From the NCBI RefSeq assembly GCF_015319165.1, contig NZ_JADIVZ010000006.1:1-64000 (forward strand): DNA of 64,000 nt, in the 5' to 3' direction. Shown in pieces: positions 8,615 through 15,711 of the stretch. Origin of the DNA: Nocardioides acrostichi. Its GTDB lineage: Bacteria; Actinomycetota; Actinomycetes; Propionibacteriales; Nocardioidaceae. The stretch's first letter is position 1, and the number at the start of each line of letters is the position of its first letter. The notes under the pieces are model-generated. The model was not told the origin of the DNA. It was given only the letters and a program-made list of their open reading frames with translations, and searched no databases. The translations under genes and the position numbers were made by a program.

Positions 8615-8721
8615 GACGCGCAGTGATGCGGCTCACTCGTCTAGTCCCGAAGGCGTGTCGGCCCGATCCCGGCTAGCGTGATGCCAGTTCTTTGCCGAGG
8701 CAACACGCACGGGGGTCAGAC

Positions 8722-9078
8722 GTGAGCGCCGATTTCGAGATCCGGCCGTGGGGCGAGTGGCATGTGCTCGACGAGGGCGACGGCTTCAAGGTCAAGCGGA
8801 TCGAGGTCAACGCCGGGCAACGCCTGAGCTACCAGACCCACGAGCACCGGGCCGAGACGTGGGTCGTCGTACACGGCACGTGCACGGCCGTCATCGACGG
8901 CGAGACCGTCGTCGCGACCCCTGGGCAGTGCATCGACGTGGCCGTCGGCCAGGCGCACCGCATCACCAACATGCACGACGACCTGCTCGTGATCGTCGAA
9001 GTGCAGCGTGGCTCCTACACCGGCGAGGACGACATCTGCCGACTCGAGGACGACTACGGGCGATCGCCGGCCAACTGA
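8722..9078 (+). CDS. Phosphomannose isomerase type II C-terminal cupin domain protein
   Basis: 118 residues consisting of a single cupin: FEIRPWGEWHVL, then VNAGQRLSYQTHEHRAETWVV and TPGQCIDVAVGQAHRI. This is the mannose-6-phosphate isomerase domain normally fused behind GDP-mannose pyrophosphorylase (ManC/AlgA), with the metal-binding H-x-H-x5-E pattern (THEHRAE) and a later His. Here it stands alone without a nucleotidyltransferase. It could supply mannose-6-phosphate for GDP-mannose, which the Gmd-like enzyme at 31794 would use. The GTG at 8722 is preferred because GGGGG lies 6 bases upstream; a longer frame starts at 8692. Confidence 0.8.
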   Translation: MSADFEIRPWGEWHVLDEGDGFKVKRIEVNAGQRLSYQTHEHRAETWVVVHGTCTAVIDGETVVATPGQCIDVAVGQAHRITNMHDDLLVIVEVQRGSYTGEDDICRLEDDYGRSPAN

Positions 9079-9122
9079 CGCGCCACCCGGCCACCTATGG
9101 CCCCGTCAGAGAGTCGTGTTCA

Positions 9123-9605
9123 ATGGACGGCATGAGTCTGCGACGCACCGGCCCGGCACTCGCCTCGATCGCGCTGCTGGCGGGAGGTGTGCTCAGCGGG
9201 TGCAGCTCCGACGACGAGCCGGGTAAGGCTGACTCCTCCGCCTCGGCCATCCCGTCCGACTTCATCAGCGACTCCGCCTCACCCAACGGCGAGGACGGGT
9301 TGCCTGCCGACTTTCCACGCGAGGCCGTGCCACTGCTCGACGGGAACCTGGGTTCGGTCGTACACAAGACAGCCCCCAAAGAGCCCGACTGGACCGTACT
9401 GATCACCGTGAACGCCACCCCGGCGGCGGCCCTCGACGACGCCATCAAGAAGCTCAAGGCCGAGGGGTGGGTGGCCAAGACGACGGTCGACAGCGCCGGC
9501 GAGGCGCCGCAGTTGCTGCGCAACGGCAAGGGCGTGATCGTGCTCAAGGCGACCCAGCAGAGCGACCAGGCCGGCGTGGTCTACAGCATCGACCACGTGA
9601 AGTAG
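9123..9605 (+). CDS. Putative lipoprotein, function unknown
   Basis: About 160 residues with a short basic N-terminus, a hydrophobic stretch (LASIALLAGGVL) and a lipobox LSGCSS, so export and lipid attachment are expected. The mature part is a Ser/Asp-rich linker followed by a small alpha/beta domain (FPREAVPLLDGNLG, DDAIKKLKAEGWVAKT, GKGVIVLKATQ, VVYSIDHVK). I do not recognise a family. The start is ATG 9123 or ATG 9132; neither has a strong ribosome-binding site. It lies just before the 9.6-9.9 kb repeat cluster. Confidence 0.7.
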   Translation: MDGMSLRRTGPALASIALLAGGVLSGCSSDDEPGKADSSASAIPSDFISDSASPNGEDGLPADFPREAVPLLDGNLGSVVHKTAPKEPDWTVLITVNATPAAALDDAIKKLKAEGWVAKTTVDSAGEAPQLLRNGKGVIVLKATQQSDQAGVVYSIDHVK

Positions 9606-9927
9606 GCGCCTCCCGGCCTTCGCGGAAGGTTGCCTTGCGGCTCACTGGGTTTCGACTCGCTCGTCGCTAGCGCTCCTTGCGGCTCAACCACAGGCGGAGG
9701 TGGCTCAACCACCGGCGTAGGGCCTGCCTTCGGCATCCGCCGGCTTAACCACCGGCGGGGTGGGGGTCTCGGATGAGGTCGCCCCTCGGATCACGGGAGT
9801 TCGACGCGCTCGCCGCTAGCGCTCCTCACGGCTCAACCACCCGCGTAGTGCTTAGCCTTCGGCCCATGGGCGTCGGCTTCCACCTCGCCGGGTCTCAAGG
9901 AAGCTCGACCACCGGTCGTTGGCGGGT
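9606..9927. repeat. Intergenic repeat cluster (dispersed GTTTCGAC...GGCTCAACCACC element)
   Basis: This 322-base gap between convergent genes has no credible gene. It holds copies of the dispersed 44-bp element: GTTTCGACTCG...GGCTCAACCAC at 9649-9691, GTTCGACGCG...GGCTCAACCACC at about 9799-9842, and degenerate copies ending in GGCTCAACCACC or GGCTTAACCACC near 9702-9752. Two copies carry a palindromic CGCTAGCG core. The element ends match the linker-coding repeats at 6768-7042. No obvious terminator for either flanking gene was seen. Confidence 0.75.
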
Positions 9928-11337
9928 TCAGGCGTCGGAGGACTTGCTCTTCTTGCGGCGAGGCTCGGGAGCATCGGGGGCGTAGCCATATCCGTATCCA
10001 TAGCCGTAGCCACCACGGCGTGCGTTGGCCGGTGTCATGTTGAGCACTGCTCCGCTGATGTGGGCCCCCACTCCCTCCAGCCGGTCGGCTGCCTCTTCGA
10101 GCTGGTCGCGAGTCGTGCCGCCGAACTTCGCGACCACGATCGCGCCGTCGACCTGGCTGGCGATCAAGGCAGCGTCGACCACGGGGAGCAGCGGCGGCGC
10201 GTCGAAGATGACGACGTCGTAGGTCGCGCGCACCTCGGTCAGCAAGGTCGCCATGGCGTGGGACTGGATGAGCTCCGCCGGATTCGGCGGGATGGCCCCG
10301 CTGGGGAGCACGTCGAGCCCGCTCTCCTCGTGGCGTTGCACGGCGTCCTTCCAACCCACGCGACCCAGCAGCGCCGTCGTGACGCCGATGGCGTTGTCGA
10401 TGCCCAACTGCGCCGACGCCTTGGGCCGACGCAGGTCGCCCTCTATCAGCAGCGTGCGCGCCCCGGCACTGGCCAGGGTCAGTGCCAGGTTGATGGACGT
10501 CGACGTCTTGCCCTCGCTAGGCAGAGCGGAGGTGACGACGTAGACCTTGTTCTGCGCGTCAACGTCGACGAACTGCAGGTTGGTGCGCAGCACCCGGAAA
10601 GCCTCGACCCGGGGAGCATGCGACGGCAGGGCCGTCACCAGGCCACTCTTCTTGGCGCTGCTGTCGAAGGGAACGCGACCGAGCAGCGTGGACGACAGCG
10701 CCTCGAGATCCTCCGGCGTCTTCACCGTGGTGTCGAGCACCTCGCGGAGCACGGCCAGCCCGACGCCCAGCAGCAGGCCGAGCACGACGGCGAGACCCAG
10801 GTTGCGGACGGGCTGGGGAGACGAGGGGGCCGTCGGGAGAGCTGCATCGTCGACGACCGTGGCCTTGATCGGTGCCGTCGTCTTGCCCGGCGGGGTCTCC
10901 AACTGACGAATGAGGTCGCTGAGTGATTCCGCGTAGGCCTGTGCGATGGCCTGCGCCTGGGCCGGTGACGGATCGGTGGCGGTGATCTCCAGCACGACCG
11001 TCTCCGGGACGACCGTGGCGCTCACCTCGCCGATGATCTGACCAGAAGTCTCGTCGAGCCCGAGATCAGAGATGACCGTATTGGCGAGTTGGTCCTTCGT
11101 GACCAGATCGGCGTAGGACTGCACGCGCTGCTGGGAGAAGAGCCCACCCTGGTAGGCGCTGCTCGCCGTGGAGTCGTCGCCACCGGTGCTGGTGGTGACG
11201 AAGAGACTCGCGCTCGAGGTGTACTGCGGCGTCGAGAGGAACGTGAAAGCCGCCCCGGCGCCGACCACGACCAACACGGTGACCGCGATGAGCAGCCAGC
11301 GCCGCCGGATGATCCGCAAGTAGTCCTTCAGCTCCAC
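9928..11337 (-). CDS. Polysaccharide co-polymerase / bacterial tyrosine kinase (Wzc/CapAB-like)
   Basis: A 469-residue Wzz-kinase fusion. It has a cytoplasmic start, TM1 at about 13-33, an extracellular Wzz domain, TM2 at about 180-198, then the BY-kinase: Walker A SALPSEGKTSTS (about 269-280), Walker A' LLIEGDLRRP and Walker B VVIFDAPP. The C-terminus is a tyrosine cluster GGYGYGYGYGYAPD near residues 441-455, the autophosphorylation tail that controls chain length. The GTG start has GGAGG upstream. It is 39 bases downstream of the DUF4012 gene and probably co-transcribed with it. A second kinase of the same type lies at 27238; the nearest tyrosine phosphatase domain is in the CysC fusion. 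Confidence 0.88.
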   Translation of the reverse strand: MELKDYLRIIRRRWLLIAVTVLVVVGAGAAFTFLSTPQYTSSASLFVTTSTGGDDSTASSAYQGGLFSQQRVQSYADLVTKDQLANTVISDLGLDETSGQIIGEVSATVVPETVVLEITATDPSPAQAQAIAQAYAESLSDLIRQLETPPGKTTAPIKATVVDDAALPTAPSSPQPVRNLGLAVVLGLLLGVGLAVLREVLDTTVKTPEDLEALSSTLLGRVPFDSSAKKSGLVTALPSHAPRVEAFRVLRTNLQFVDVDAQNKVYVVTSALPSEGKTSTSINLALTLASAGARTLLIEGDLRRPKASAQLGIDNAIGVTTALLGRVGWKDAVQRHEESGLDVLPSGAIPPNPAELIQSHAMATLLTEVRATYDVVIFDAPPLLPVVDAALIASQVDGAIVVAKFGGTTRDQLEEAADRLEGVGAHISGAVLNMTPANARRGGYGYGYGYGYAPDAPEPRRKKSKSSDA

Positions 11338-11376
11338 GTCGTCCTCCGGTGCTGGATGGTGGTGATGCGATCGGTG

Positions 11377-13119
11377 TCAGCCACAGCTCGACCTCGCGGC
11401 GGTGTAGCCCCCGGACCCGTCGATGCTGGGCGTGCTCCAGACGCCGGTGGCGCCATTGGCCGGAGCGGTGGTGCGGAGTACGAGGTCGGACGTCGTGCCG
11501 GGCTGGATAGGGACGAAAACCGTGCCCACCACCCGGTCGCCGAACTGCTGGTACTTGATCTGGGTGGGAGCGCCGTTGAGCTGGGCGTCACCGAAGCGGC
11601 CGCCGGGCGGGGTGTAGAGACGCACGGTGAGGATCTGGGTGCCCTGCGGGTAGCCGGGAGGCGCCTCGCCGACGATGTACCGCGGCTGCGTCGCAACGGA
11701 CTTGGGTGCTGTCGATCGCAGCTGGAGGTGCATGGTGCCGGCCTGGGTGTCGTCGCTGCAGTACGTCGCGTCGAGCCGGGCGGAGTAGCGCAGATAGTAG
11801 GAGAGCTTGTCGGCCTGACCGTCGTTGATGCCCACGAAATAGGTGCCGGCATCGGCCTCGCTCGTCAGGGATCGACCCAGCACGGCCGTGCCCTCGAGCT
11901 CGGCAGCCACCTCCTTGTCGTCGACGGCGACGAGCGCTCGACCCTGGTCGGCGGCGTCGCGCAGCGCGGGGAGAAGTTTGCGGGGTTCCACGGAGCCTGA
12001 CGTAGCGGTGGAGAAGACCTGCTGGGCCGCCTGCTGGAAGAAGGCATCCTGCTTGGCGGGATCCTCGAACCGCAGGTACACCTGGTGGAGGAGTTCGTCA
12101 ACGATGTTGTCGGAGGTCAGCTGCACCCCCTGCACGGTCACGGGCTGCATGCCGCGCATCAGGTAGGAGAGTGCGACCGTGTCGAGCGTCATGACTCCAT
12201 CGAGCTGGTCGGAGGGGTAGCGCTCCTCCCAGCGAGCCGTCCACAACTGAGCCGCACGCTGGAAGTCGGGCGTGAAGTTGGCGTCGAGGAAGTAGGTGCC
12301 CAACTTCTCGGTGTAGAGGCTCTTCTCGCCGGGCGAGAGGGAGAGCACCGGCGACGGTCGCTCGCCGAAGCTGTTGCCGGCAACCTGCCGGACGAGTTGG
12401 ACCTTGCCGTCGTCGGCTCGGAGTAGGGCAGCCGAGCCGGGAAGGCCCCCCGTCGCGCGGATCTCGGCGTTGTTCTGGAAGACGAGCAGGTACTCCTTCG
12501 GCCCGTCTGCTCCGAGCATCGAGGGCATGACCGTGACGGCCTTGTCGGCCGCGCTCAGCGCTCGGTCGGCGGTGCCGACCTCGCTGGCGAGGTCGTCGTA
12601 CTGGGTCTTGAACCGGCCGACGAAGCCCGAGGAGTCCTCCGCGCTCAGCTGATCGTCGGCCTGGGCCATGGCCGCGGCAGCCGTGCCGATGGGCCGCTGC
12701 AACTGCTTGACGGTGGCCAGGTCGATGCGCCCGTTCTTCGGCGCGAGGTCGTCGATCGAGTCCGCCGCTTGGAGCAGCTGGTCGATGCCGGTGCCGGAGA
12801 GATCCGAGACGACGCCACTGACGGTGCGCACGCCGCGGGCGTCGTCACCGATCACCGGGAGGTGCGTCAGCAGACCCCACGAGACACCGTCGGTTCGCTT
12901 CGCCGCGCTGGTGCTGCGGTCGGCCAGGTCGTCGAGGTAGGGCTTGGCCTTCTCGGTGTCACCGTTCTCGAGCGCGGAACGCGCCGAGCGGGCGTCACCC
13001 ACCGCTGCGTTGAGATCTCCGACGACGCGCACCGTGAGGTAGGCGTACCAGAGCACCGCAGCCACGACGAGGACAGCCAGCACGAGCAGCCCGATGCGCC
13101 ACGGGCGACGAGAGACCAT
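11377..13119 (-). CDS. DUF4012 domain-containing membrane-anchored protein
   Basis: A 580-residue protein with a basic start, one N-terminal membrane helix (RIGLLVLAVLVVAAVLWYAYL, about 8-28) and a large extracellular region matching DUF4012 (EYLLVFQNNAEIRATGGLPGS near the middle, SDQLDGVMTLDTVALSYLM after it). The DUF4012 family is common next to Wzc-type kinases in actinobacterial glycan clusters, and a role in surface-polymer attachment has been proposed but not shown. The N-terminal 200 residues are predicted helical. Gene order suggests an operon with the downstream Wzc-like kinase. Confidence 0.85.
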   Translation of the reverse strand: MVSRRPWRIGLLVLAVLVVAAVLWYAYLTVRVVGDLNAAVGDARSARSALENGDTEKAKPYLDDLADRSTSAAKRTDGVSWGLLTHLPVIGDDARGVRTVSGVVSDLSGTGIDQLLQAADSIDDLAPKNGRIDLATVKQLQRPIGTAAAAMAQADDQLSAEDSSGFVGRFKTQYDDLASEVGTADRALSAADKAVTVMPSMLGADGPKEYLLVFQNNAEIRATGGLPGSAALLRADDGKVQLVRQVAGNSFGERPSPVLSLSPGEKSLYTEKLGTYFLDANFTPDFQRAAQLWTARWEERYPSDQLDGVMTLDTVALSYLMRGMQPVTVQGVQLTSDNIVDELLHQVYLRFEDPAKQDAFFQQAAQQVFSTATSGSVEPRKLLPALRDAADQGRALVAVDDKEVAAELEGTAVLGRSLTSEADAGTYFVGINDGQADKLSYYLRYSARLDATYCSDDTQAGTMHLQLRSTAPKSVATQPRYIVGEAPPGYPQGTQILTVRLYTPPGGRFGDAQLNGAPTQIKYQQFGDRVVGTVFVPIQPGTTSDLVLRTTAPANGATGVWSTPSIDGSGGYTAARSSCG

Positions 13120-13199
13120 GCGTGAACCCTACGAGTCAAAGGGGCGGCGTGCGCGGCAGGGCTCGCCTGATCGGAGCCTCGTACCTCGCCCGGACATGC

Positions 13200-13232
13200 C
13201 ACGAGGCGGACCCCAGCGGGGCCCGCCTCGTG
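13200..13232 (-). terminator. Hairpin terminator of the small secreted protein gene
   Basis: The arms CACGAGGCGG (13200-13209) and CCGCCTCGTG (13223-13232) pair perfectly and enclose CCCC/GGGG after a single A-C mismatch, giving a 14-bp GC-rich stem. It lies 15 bases beyond the leftward stop at 13247 and before the DUF4012 start. There is no U-tract, as is common in actinobacteria. Confidence 0.65.
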
Positions 13233-13246
13233 AGCAGAACGTCAGG

Positions 13247-13687
13247 TCAGCGGTTGCGCTTGTTGAAGTGGTTGCGACCGTTCGGGTTCACGTTGTCGGA
13301 GTTGGCCGAGGTGCCGTACTCAGAAGACTCGGGCGTGTAGTTGGCGATGCACACCGTCTTGCCGGAACGGAATCCGAGGCGGCTCTTCTTCTCGAAGCCG
13401 TTCGAGCCGCTGTAGTTGAACGTGTAGTTGTACGTCGTGTTGTACTTGAGGTTGAAGCAGGTCACCGTGATCCGACCGGCCGGCATCGCGCCGTCCTCGG
13501 CGGTCACCTTGAACTTGAACTTCACCTTGCCCTTGCGGGGCTGCTTGATGGCCTTGAACTGCAGCGTGGTCGGCGTGCAGTCCGAGTACCCGCCGGTGCA
13601 GGCGGCCTGAGCCGAGGTACTGGTGGTGGCTACCAGGCCGAACGAGGCCAGGGCGGCCATCAGCAGGCCGACGATCAGCTTCTTCAT
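13247..13687 (-). CDS. Small secreted protein, function unknown
   Basis: 146 residues with a clear signal peptide (MKKLIVGLLMAALASFGLVA, cleavage near AQA-A). The mature protein is basic and Tyr/Asn-rich, with four cysteines that could form disulfides (AACTGGYSDC..., VTCFN, KTVCIAN) and a C-terminal Asn/Arg-rich tail. The ATG at 13685-13687 is favoured because GGGAG lies 5 bases upstream; an in-frame ATG lies four codons earlier. I cannot assign a family. It is followed by a strong hairpin and so is probably its own transcript. Confidence 0.75.
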   Translation of the reverse strand: MKKLIVGLLMAALASFGLVATTSTSAQAACTGGYSDCTPTTLQFKAIKQPRKGKVKFKFKVTAEDGAMPAGRITVTCFNLKYNTTYNYTFNYSGSNGFEKKSRLGFRSGKTVCIANYTPESSEYGTSANSDNVNPNGRNHFNKRNR

Positions 13688-13885
13688 CGAGACTCCCATG
13701 TGGCGCTGAGCGCCGGTTGTGTACTGGTTCACGAGTACTTGATCACAGGGCGCAACCCTTTGCCAAGCCGAATCCGGCATTTGGACCTGATTCACCCCAC
13801 GAGTTCACCGCAGCGCCGCTCACGAAACCTTCCCGTTACACGGGAGTGGAGATTTCGTGCCTCCGGCATGCGGTTCGGCACGCAC

Positions 13886-13920
13886 GAGGGCCCCGAACGC
13901 TCGTCGCATCCGGGGCCCTC
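13886..13920 (-). terminator. Hairpin terminator after the sseC/cysA2 operon
   Basis: GAGGGCCCCG (13886-13895) and CGGGGCCCTC (13911-13920) form a perfect 10-bp stem with a 15-nt loop, 20 bases beyond the leftward stop of the DUF1416 gene. No U-tract is present. Confidence 0.65.
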
Positions 13921-13940
13921 ACAGGAGGCACGTGGCGTGC

Positions 13941-14240
13941 TCAGCCCACGCTGATGCTCACCTCGGCGACCTGGCCGACCTGGGCGTGCACCTCGCGGTC
14001 GACGGGGTCGGCCTTCGGGGCGAGGGTGCGCAGGGTCCACTGACCGTCGCCGGCGAAGAACCGGAAGTGGCCGGTGGCCGAGGTGGGCACCTCGGCGGTG
14101 AACTCGCCGGTGCGGTCGAGCAGGCGCACGTAGGCGTTCGGCACGGGCTCACCGGCGCGCAGCACCTGACCCTGCACGACCGCCTCCTTGGCGACGTTGA
14201 CGCCGTCGAGGGAGAGGCCGCCCTCGGTTGCTCCACACAT
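13941..14240 (-). CDS. sseC: SseC-type DUF1416 protein
   Basis: 99 residues beginning MCGATEGGLSL and containing AYVRLLDRTGEFTAEVPTSATGHFRFFAGDG. This is the DUF1416/SseC family, a small beta-sandwich protein that in actinobacteria nearly always follows the CysA2-type sulfurtransferase. Its biochemical role is unknown, but the pairing implies sulfur transfer. The ATG at 14238-14240 lies two bases after the sulfurtransferase stop, so the genes are co-transcribed and probably coupled. The length matches the family. The Cys at residue 2 is a conserved feature as far as I recall. Confidence 0.88.
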   Translation of the reverse strand: MCGATEGGLSLDGVNVAKEAVVQGQVLRAGEPVPNAYVRLLDRTGEFTAEVPTSATGHFRFFAGDGQWTLRTLAPKADPVDREVHAQVGQVAEVSISVG

Positions 14241-14242
14241 AC

Positions 14243-15091
14243 TCAGGCCTCCCCGCGCTCGTCGCCGAGGGTGACGGGCACGCCCACCAGCGAGCCGTAC
14301 TCGGTCCAGGAGCCGTCGTAGTTCTTCACGTTGCTCTGCCCGAGCAGCTCCTTGAGCACGAACCACGTGTGGCTCGAGCGCTCGCCGATGCGGCAGTAGG
14401 CGATGGTGTCCTTGCTCCAGTCGACGCCGGCCTCGGAGTAGATCTCCTTGAGCTGCTCGTCGGACTTGAAGGTGCCGTCGTCGTTCGCGGCCTTGCTCCA
14501 CGGCACGCTCACCGCGGTGGGGATGTGGCCCGCGCGCTGGGCCTGCTCCTGCGGGAGGTGGGCCGGGGCGAGCAGCCGGCCGGCGTACTCGTCGGGGCTG
14601 CGCACGTCGACCAGGTTCTGGGTGCCGATCGCGGCGACGACCTCGTCGCGGTAGGCGCGGATCGAGGCGTCCTGCTCGCTCGCGGAGTAGGTGGTGGCCC
14701 CGCGGGAGGGCACCTCGTCGGTCAGCTCGCGGGAGTCGAGTTCCCACTTCTTGCGGCCGCCGTCGAGCAGCTTGACGTCGGCGTGGCCATAGAGGGTGAA
14801 GTACCAGTAGGCGTAGGCGGCGAACCAGTTGTTGTTGCCGCCGTAGAGCACGACGGTGTCGTCGTTGCCGACGCCCTTGGCCGAGAGCAGCGCCTCGAAC
14901 TGGGCCTTGTTCACGAAGTCGCGACGCACCTGGTCTTGGAGATCGGTGGTCCAGTCGAGCTTGATGGCGCCGGCGATGTGGCCCTTGTCGTAGGCGCTGG
15001 TGTCTTCGTCGACCTCCACCAGCACGACCTTCGGGTCGTCCAGGTGGTCCTCGACCCACTGAGCGGAGACGAGCACGTTCTCTCGGGACAT
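14243..15091 (-). CDS. Thiosulfate sulfurtransferase (CysA2/SseA-type rhodanese)
   Basis: 282 residues forming a two-domain rhodanese. The N-terminal domain has VVLVEVDEDTSAYDKGHIAGA and the C-terminal active-site loop reads AYCRIGERSSHTWFVL, with the catalytic Cys and the CRxGxRS/T loop of thiosulfate sulfurtransferases. It would transfer sulfane sulfur from thiosulfate to thiol acceptors. The ATG at 15089-15091 has GGAA a few bases upstream. The open frame continues further upstream only because the 56-bp repeats happen to lack stops in that frame. The operon continues with sseC. A Cys-containing leader peptide lies about 370 bases upstream on the same strand, which suggests cysteine-responsive control. 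Confidence 0.9.
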   Translation of the reverse strand: MSRENVLVSAQWVEDHLDDPKVVLVEVDEDTSAYDKGHIAGAIKLDWTTDLQDQVRRDFVNKAQFEALLSAKGVGNDDTVVLYGGNNNWFAAYAYWYFTLYGHADVKLLDGGRKKWELDSRELTDEVPSRGATTYSASEQDASIRAYRDEVVAAIGTQNLVDVRSPDEYAGRLLAPAHLPQEQAQRAGHIPTAVSVPWSKAANDDGTFKSDEQLKEIYSEAGVDWSKDTIAYCRIGERSSHTWFVLKELLGQSNVKNYDGSWTEYGSLVGVPVTLGDERGEA

Positions 15092-15134
15092 CGGTGTTCC
15101 TTCGGGTTTGGTGTGGGTGGGGGTTGTTCGTTCG

Positions 15135-15414
15135 GTTGCGGGGTTTCGACGCGGCCTCGCCCAGCGGCTCATCCGGCTCAACCACCGGTAGTTGCGGGGT
15201 TTCGACGCGGCCTCGCCCAGCGGCTCGTCCGGCTCAACCACCGGTAGTTGCGGGGTTTCGACGCGGCCTCGCCCAGCGGCTCGTCCGGCTCAACCACCGG
15301 CGGTTGCGGGGTTTCGACGCGGCCTCGCCCAGCGGCTCGTCCGGCTCAACCACCGGCGGTTGCGGGGTTTCGACGCGGCCTCGCCCAGCGGCTCGTCCGG
15401 CTCAACCACCGGCA
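15135..15414 (-). repeat. Five tandem 56-bp repeats upstream of the sulfurtransferase
   Basis: Units start at 15135, 15191, 15247, 15303 and 15359, each exactly 56 bp. Each is the 44-bp dispersed element (GTTTCGACGCGG...GGCTCAACCACC) plus a 12-bp spacer (about GGTAGTTGCGGG). Only a few bases differ between copies. There are no variable spacers, so this is not a CRISPR array. It fills the region between the leader peptide ORF and the sulfurtransferase start, 44 bases from the ATG. Confidence 0.92.
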
Positions 15415-15711
15415 GCACTCGAGACGAGCGAGGGCGGGCGAGTCGGCAGGCGTGACTCAGGAGAGACGACACAGCGCCGAGCGGGTACGGCAGTGGTCGA
15501 CCGCGCGTCGCTTGGTGAGCCAGGTCGTGGACATGGACGCCACGCTAGCCCGGCACCCCGAAGACGCCTCGTTCATCTCGTTGGGTGAGACGGCATTCCG
15601 CATAGTGGACGCCCGCTCGGGGACTCAGCGTTCTCACACCTACGCCCGCCGCGGCGTGACACCATCCTCCTGCCGTCGCGTGGGCCACGGCCGCGGAGAG
15701 GAGCCTGACCG
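15415..15711. other. Divergent regulatory region between the leader peptide and the SGNH hydrolase
   Basis: Apart from the 25-codon leader ORF on the minus strand and its -10-like hexamer, this stretch shows no convincing gene. It must hold the promoter of the rightward SGNH-hydrolase gene; GAGAGGAG lies at about 15696-15703 as its ribosome-binding site. Confidence 0.45.
15457..15534 (-). CDS. Cysteine-containing leader peptide (CysL-like uORF)
   Basis: A 25-codon frame whose product begins MSTTWLTKRRAVDHCRTR and ends SALCRLS. Streptomyces and mycobacterial sulfur-assimilation operons carry leader peptides of the same kind (about 25-30 residues, ...RR.VD.CR..SALCR), thought to sense cysteine by translation-coupled attenuation. 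A TAGCGT -10-like hexamer lies 7 bases before the ATG (15542-15547), fitting a leaderless transcript. The next gene on this strand is the thiosulfate sulfurtransferase. The peptide is too short for routine gene calling. The family match is from memory, not a search. Confidence 0.6.
   Translation of the reverse strand: MSTTWLTKRRAVDHCRTRSALCRLS

Noticed and set aside
15092-15241. N-terminal extension of the sulfurtransferase through the repeats (VEPDEPLGEAASKPRN units)
   Set aside because: The rhodanese domain starts at MSRENVLVSAQW with a proper ribosome-binding site. The extension is repeat translation and has no counterpart in the family as far as I recall.
14228-15247. 339-codon plus-strand ORF opposite the sulfurtransferase
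   Set aside because: Shadow of a strongly coding rhodanese gene; it lacks any domain.
15135-15414. CRISPR array
   Set aside because: The unit is conserved over its whole 56 bp, including the 12-bp spacer. There are no unique spacers and no cas genes.
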